From NCBI RefSeq assembly GCF_006494365.1, contig NZ_VHIP01000002.1, positions 434,001 through 498,000 on the forward strand: DNA of 64,000 bases, given 5' to 3'. Made by a program: the position numbers and the translations under genes. How positions within the stretch are numbered: the first letter of the stretch is position 1; each line of letters starts with the position of its first letter. Positions 60,704 through 64,000 of this stretch are shown here, in pieces. The stretch is from Aestuariibacter sp. GS-14. Lineage in GTDB: Bacteria; Pseudomonadota; Gammaproteobacteria; Enterobacterales; Alteromonadaceae. The notes under the pieces were generated by a model that worked only from the letters and a program-made list of their open reading frames with translations, ran no database searches and had not been told where the DNA came from.

Positions 60704-62047
60704 ATGGGGGAAAGGAAATATTTTGGTACCGATGGTATTCGTGGCAAGGTGGGCGAAAGCGCCATTAACCCGGAATTTGTAACAAAGCTTGGGTGGGCCG
60801 CCGGTAAGGTATTGGCAGGTCAGGGCACAAATAAAGTACTGATTGGGAAAGACACGCGTATTTCCGGTTACATGCTTGAATCTGCGCTTGAAGCAGGGTT
60901 GTCCGCAGCGGGTATCAATATCGGTTTATTAGGCCCCATGCCTACACCAGCGATAGCGTATTTAACCAAAACGTTCCGTTCAGAGGCTGGAATTGTTATC
61001 AGCGCCTCACATAACCCTTACTACGACAACGGCATTAAGTTTTTCTCTGCTGACGGTTTTAAACTTGACGATGACATAGAAATTGCCATTGAAGCCATGA
61101 TGGATGAACCCATGACCTGTGTTGCGTCTAACAAGTTGGGTAAAGCCACACGGATTAACGATGCTGCCGGGCGCTACATAGAGTTTTGTAAAGGTACCTT
61201 CCCATCGGATTTGTCGTTAAAAGGCTTAAAGATTGTGGTGGACTGTGCACACGGCGCAACCTATCACATTGCGCCATTGGTGTTGTCGGAACTGGGCGCT
61301 GATGTCATTGAAATTGGCACCTCACCCAATGGGTTGAATATTAATGACCGAGTGGGCGCTACTTCGATGAAAGCCATCGTTGACAGAGTACTTGAATCGG
61401 GCGCAGACCTGGGCTTTGCACTCGATGGTGACGGCGACCGTATTATGATGGTCGACAATCAGGGTAACGTAATCGATGGTGATCAGATCCTGTATATCAT
61501 TGCTCGCGATGCACTGAGATCAGGTCGCTTGAATGGCGGCGTGGTAGGGACGCTAATGAGTAATCTGGGTCTTGAAAATGCTCTCAGTAAACTTGGCGTA
61601 CCGTTTGTCCGTTCCAAAGTAGGCGACCGCTACGTAATGGAATTACTTCAGCAAAAAGGCTGGAGTATCGGCGGTGAGAACTCCGGACACGTATTAAACC
61701 TGAATCTTGCTTCTACAGGAGACGGCATAGTAGCGGGATTGCAGGTGCTAACGGCGATGCTGCGTGCAAATATGTCGTTATATGAACTAGCCGGTGGCTT
61801 TGATAAATATCCGCAAACCCTTGTGAACGTGCGTTTTGAGGATAAGGGCATTGATCCACTGGAATCTGAAGCTGTTCTGCAAGCGAAGCGTGAAGCTGAG
61901 GCGACACTGGGCAAGCGCGGTCGGGTCTTATTGCGCAAAAGTGGTACCGAACCGCTAATTCGCGTGATGGTAGAGTCGGATGATGAACTGGCTTCAACCA
62001 CTCAGGCAGAGAAAATAGCGGCAGCTGTTCGTAATGTCGCCAGTTGA
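60704..62047 (+). CDS. glmM: phosphoglucosamine mutase
   Basis: Converts glucosamine-6-phosphate to glucosamine-1-phosphate for peptidoglycan and LPS precursors. The 447 residues have the phosphoserine S102 in [12 protein letters not shown], the metal-binding DGDGDR loop ([11 protein letters not shown]), sugar-binding GGENSGH, and the phosphate-binding [14 protein letters not shown] near the C-terminus. It follows folP by nine bases, as in E. coli. Confidence 0.98.
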   Translation: MGERKYFGTDGIRGKVGESAINPEFVTKLGWAAGKVLAGQGTNKVLIGKDTRISGYMLESALEAGLSAAGINIGLLGPMPTPAIAYLTKTFRSEAGIVISASHNPYYDNGIKFFSADGFKLDDDIEIAIEAMMDEPMTCVASNKLGKATRINDAAGRYIEFCKGTFPSDLSLKGLKIVVDCAHGATYHIAPLVLSELGADVIEIGTSPNGLNINDRVGATSMKAIVDRVLESGADLGFALDGDGDRIMMVDNQGNVIDGDQILYIIARDALRSGRLNGGVVGTLMSNLGLENALSKLGVPFVRSKVGDRYVMELLQQKGWSIGGENSGHVLNLNLASTGDGIVAGLQVLTAMLRANMSLYELAGGFDKYPQTLVNVRFEDKGIDPLESEAVLQAKREAEATLGKRGRVLLRKSGTEPLIRVMVESDDELASTTQAEKIAAAVRNVAS

Positions 62048-62082
62048 TTGTTTTTAGACAGAGAAAATGGTTTTTCCACTTG

Positions 62083-62088
62083 TATAAT
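62083..62088 (+). promoter_or_regulatory. possible -10 element of a tpiA promoter
   Basis: A perfect TATAAT preceded by TG lies 72 bases before the tpiA start in the 112-base glmM-tpiA spacer. No convincing -35 hexamer is found at standard spacing, so this is only a suggestion. Confidence 0.3.
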
Positions 62089-62159
62089 GCAGTGGGAATA
62101 GTTAATATCACGCCCGCTCTGACACTGGGATAGAGTCAAAAACCGAGACCGAGAAGCGT

Positions 62160-62894
62160 ATGAGAAAGCCAATCGTTGCAGGAAACTGGAAAATGAACGG
62201 AAACCGTTCATTGGTGAGCGAATTTAGCAGTCTAATGCACGGCGTAGATGCCGACGCAGTTGATGTTATAATTTGTCCTCCTGCGTGTTTTCTTGGCAGT
62301 TTTGTTGCACCAGACTTTGCGCTTGGTGGACAAACGTTAAGCGAGTTGGATAATGGCGCCCACACAGGTGACATTTCCGCTGAAATGCTGAAAGAGTTTG
62401 GTTGTCGGTATGTGATTGTTGGCCACTCAGAGCGCCGTGAAGACCACTGTGAAAGTAATGCGTTGGTAGCAGCGAAGGCACTTAAAGCGATTGAAAGTGG
62501 TTTGGTGCCGATTATTTGCGTAGGCGAAAGCTTGGCTACACGCGAAGCAGGGGAGTTAGAAGGGTTTCTGGCGGCTCAGCTGGATGCACTGACTGAATCG
62601 TTAACTGCAGAGCAGTTAACCAAAACTGTGATCGCCTATGAACCAATTTGGGCCATAGGCACAGGCGTGACAGCGTCTCCCGAGCAAGCACAGGATGCCC
62701 ACGCGTTTATCCGTGGTCACCTGGCAAAATTCGATGCCAATGTGGCGGCGAATATACAGATTTTATATGGCGGCAGTGTTAAAGCAGATAATGCTGAAGA
62801 ACTGTTTGCACAAACCGACATCGACGGTGGCCTCATAGGTGGCGCTAGTCTGAAGGTGGATGATTTTAGGAAGATTTGCCAAGCGGCAGGTTAA
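62160..62894 (+). CDS. tpiA: triose-phosphate isomerase
   Basis: Interconverts dihydroxyacetone phosphate and glyceraldehyde-3-phosphate. The 244 residues have GNWKMNG at the start (Asn and Lys of the active site), catalytic His 89 in VGHSERR, catalytic E161 in YEPIWAIGTG, and phosphate-loop GGSVKADN and GGLIGGASL. It is slightly shorter than E. coli TpiA (255). It sits in the glmM-tpiA-secG order common in gammaproteobacteria other than the enterics. Confidence 0.97.
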   Translation: MRKPIVAGNWKMNGNRSLVSEFSSLMHGVDADAVDVIICPPACFLGSFVAPDFALGGQTLSELDNGAHTGDISAEMLKEFGCRYVIVGHSERREDHCESNALVAAKALKAIESGLVPIICVGESLATREAGELEGFLAAQLDALTESLTAEQLTKTVIAYEPIWAIGTGVTASPEQAQDAHAFIRGHLAKFDANVAANIQILYGGSVKADNAEELFAQTDIDGGLIGGASLKVDDFRKICQAAG

Positions 62895-62905
62895 GAGGAC
62901 AAAGA

Positions 62906-63262
62906 ATGTTATATCAAGCATTGTTAGTCGCGTACCTTGTGGTAGCACTCTTACTGATTGGATTTGTATTAATTCAACAAGGTAAAGGCGCTGACATGGG
63001 CGCGTCGTTTGGTGCAGGTGGCGCCAATACGGTATTCGGTTCATCAGGTTCTGGTAACTTTATGACCCGTACCACAGGTTTTCTGGCTACGGCGTTTTTT
63101 GCCATTAGCCTGTTGTTAGGTGCTTTAACGTCTCAGCGTGAAAGCGCAACAGATGAGTGGGAAAACCTGGAAGTACCTGCTGCGGTTCAGCAAGTAGCAC
63201 CAGCCGATTCTGATGTGCCGGCAACACCAGCACAAGAAGATAAGTCGGATGTACCTAACTAA
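62906..63262 (+). CDS. secG: preprotein translocase subunit SecG
   Basis: Small accessory subunit of the SecYEG channel. 118 residues: first membrane helix (LLVAYLVVALLLIGFVLIQQGKG), the conserved GADMGASFGAGGANTVFGSSGSGNFMTR loop, a second helix (FLATAFFAISLLLGAL), and an acidic Pro/Ala-rich tail. The start at 62906 follows AGAGGACAAAGA; an ATG at 62876 lies within tpiA. The tRNA-Leu gene begins seven bases after its stop, as with secG-leuU in E. coli. Confidence 0.95.
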   Translation: MLYQALLVAYLVVALLLIGFVLIQQGKGADMGASFGAGGANTVFGSSGSGNFMTRTTGFLATAFFAISLLLGALTSQRESATDEWENLEVPAAVQQVAPADSDVPATPAQEDKSDVPN

Positions 63263-63269
63263 GAAATTT

Positions 63270-63354
63270 GCGGAAGTGGTGGAATTGGTAGACACGCCAT
63301 CTTGAGGGGGTGGTGGCTTCGGCCGTGCGGGTTCAAGTCCCGCTTTCCGCACCA
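63270..63354 (+). tRNA. tRNA-Leu, anticodon GAG
   Basis: 85 bases with encoded CCA. The acceptor stem GCGGAAG pairs with CTTTCCGC-side bases. The D-loop holds GGTAGA. The anticodon stem CCATC/GGTGG encloses loop TTGAGGG, with anticodon GAG at 63304-63306. A long class II variable arm (GGCTTCGGCC region) and the T-loop GTTCAAGTC follow. The position after secG matches leuU in E. coli. Confidence 0.96.
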
Positions 63355-63360
63355 AATTTG

Positions 63361-63386
63361 AAAGCCACCGTTATGGTGGCTTTTTT
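63361..63386 (+). terminator. intrinsic terminator after tRNA-Leu
   Basis: AAAGCCACC, loop GTTAT, GGTGGCTTTTTT, six bases after the tRNA end. Confidence 0.92.
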
Positions 63387-63421
63387 ATTTCTGCAACAAA
63401 CAAAAACAGTGGTATAAACTT

Positions 63422-63725
63422 ATACCAATTCGCATAGAAGTTTGCTCACTCAGCAGCCCCCTGAGGGTGAACTGGCAGGCTTTTTAGCTAGGCTTGGTTG
63501 CACAGGTTTGGTGGTTCCAAATCAAGTAAGCGTAACAACGCTAAAAAGTCTGCCAGTTTGCCCTTAGGGAGTTGCCCAAAGGGAGTGGCCAAAACGACTT
63601 ACATCTGTGTTGCACCCTCTGGACATAGAATGACTATGCCTCAGAGTGCACGTCGTGATCTAAGTCGTTTTCGACTAGCCCTCAGGGATCACTCTGAGAG
63701 GGCAAACTTCTATGCGAATTGGTAT
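63422..63725. mobile_element. MITE-like element with terminal and nested inverted repeats (304 bp)
   Basis: The ends are perfect 24-base inverted repeats (63422-63445 and 63702-63725, both starting ATACCAATTCGC from outside). Imperfect pairing extends inward through CTCAG and CCCTGAGGG, to about 50 bases. Inside lie two further palindromes: arms 63464-63488/63540-63564 (22 of 25 pairing) and 63591-63605/63657-63671 (14 of 15). The whole can fold as a long stem with two hairpin branches. No transposase is encoded. A target duplication of two or three bases (TA/TTA) cannot be resolved. It lies between the tRNA-Leu terminator and yqaE. Confidence 0.85.
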
Positions 63726-63810
63726 TACATAGTGTTTTTGCAAATTTGTGTGTGCAGCGCTAAGTTAACAACGGGTAACCCGTTACAAAAATGGACAAGC
63801 AGAGGCTCTG

Positions 63811-63987
63811 ATGGGAATAATTAAGCTATTGGCGTCATTGATTTTGCCGCCATTGGGTGTGTACTTAAAAGTGGGTGTATGTGGTACGTTTTGGCTCAAT
63901 ATCCTGCTTACCATATTCGGGTACTTGCCTGGCGTAATTCACGCGTTTTTTGTATTGATCAATAATAAAGGTAGTGATGATGTTTAA
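63811..63987 (+). CDS. yqaE: YqaE/Pmp3 family small membrane protein (58 aa)
   Basis: A 58-residue ORF of the UPF0057/Pmp3 family: MGIIKLLASLILPPLGVYLKVG, then FWLNILLTIFGYLPGVIHAFFVL and a short polar end (INNKGSDDV). The two membrane helices with the PPLGVYLKVG turn are the family hallmark. Relatives in yeast and bacteria affect membrane potential and salt tolerance. GAGG lies six bases before the ATG. The right end of the MITE-like element is 85 bases upstream, so its promoter may be influenced by the element. Confidence 0.92.
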   Translation: MGIIKLLASLILPPLGVYLKVGVCGTFWLNILLTIFGYLPGVIHAFFVLINNKGSDDV

Positions 63988-64000
63988 GCGCTTATTAATA
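63980..64000 (+). CDS. start of an unidentified gene running off the window
   Basis: ATG at 63980 (MFKRLLI...) overlaps the end of yqaE and has AAAGG about ten bases upstream. Seven codons are visible, hydrophobic and basic like a signal peptide or membrane start. Too little is seen to name it. Confidence 0.35.

Noticed and set aside
63498-63824. 108-codon ORF on the plus strand
   Set aside because: It lies largely within the palindromic element, has an arm-derived composition, no ribosome site, and runs into the start of yqaE. It is an accidental reading frame.

Overview
The window is chromosomal DNA of a marine gammaproteobacterium of the Alteromonadales, most likely Alteromonadaceae (Alteromonas-like). 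The evidence is protein similarity to Alteromonas/Shewanella-type families, conserved gammaproteobacterial gene orders (leuS-lptE-holA-nadD-rsfS-rlmH-mrdA-mrdB-rlpA-dacA-ybeD-lipB-lipA; ftsH-folP-glmM-tpiA-secG-tRNA-Leu), a HexR-controlled Entner-Doudoroff operon, and a PEP-CTERM protein. No rRNA, CRISPR array, prophage or intact insertion sequence is visible. Only one tRNA gene is present.

Layout. 1-3000: the N-terminal two thirds of signal peptide peptidase SppA, a small ORF, a DoxX-family membrane protein and a YdjA-type nitroreductase. 3000-26300: central sugar metabolism. This holds pyruvate kinase, the HexR regulator, the operon zwf-pgl-edd-glk-eda, a PEP-CTERM secreted protein, hexose-6-phosphate mutarotase, gapA, the glycogen genes malQ-glgB-glgX, gnd, msrB, a DUF2989 lipoprotein and a second, N-terminally extended GAPDH. 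HexR-type palindromes lie in front of pyk and in the hexR/zwf intergenic region, with weaker ones before gapA, so much of a HexR regulon is clustered here. 26300-35000: an M14 carboxypeptidase, a sodium:alanine symporter, a tightly overlapping four-gene run (zinc ribbon, YeaC, a 930-residue DUF349 protein, a 71-residue protein), a DUF2797 protein and cytoplasmic asparaginase.

35100-39850 is the most unusual part. A 261-residue tetrapyrrole-methylase-fold protein closely resembles the backbone N-methyltransferase of split borosin RiPPs (Shewanella SonM type). It is followed by a 68-residue candidate precursor peptide and then by two related periplasmic-helical/GGDEF diguanylate cyclases, the first starting 23 bases after the peptide gene. 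This looks like a split-borosin locus with a c-di-GMP module attached.

39800-52800: lipoate synthesis, cell elongation and peptidoglycan genes, ribosome maturation factors, NAD synthesis, DNA polymerase delta, LPS transport and leucyl-tRNA synthetase, all on the minus strand. 53000-57300: an SRPBCC protein, a Lon-family protease, an SDR dehydrogenase and YhbY. 57300-63350: ftsH-folP-glmM-tpiA-secG-tRNA-Leu(GAG). The rlmE gene that usually precedes ftsH in gammaproteobacteria is absent. 63422-63725: a 304-bp MITE-like element with perfect 24-bp terminal inverted repeats and two nested internal palindromes, followed by a 58-residue YqaE/Pmp3 membrane protein gene at the right edge.
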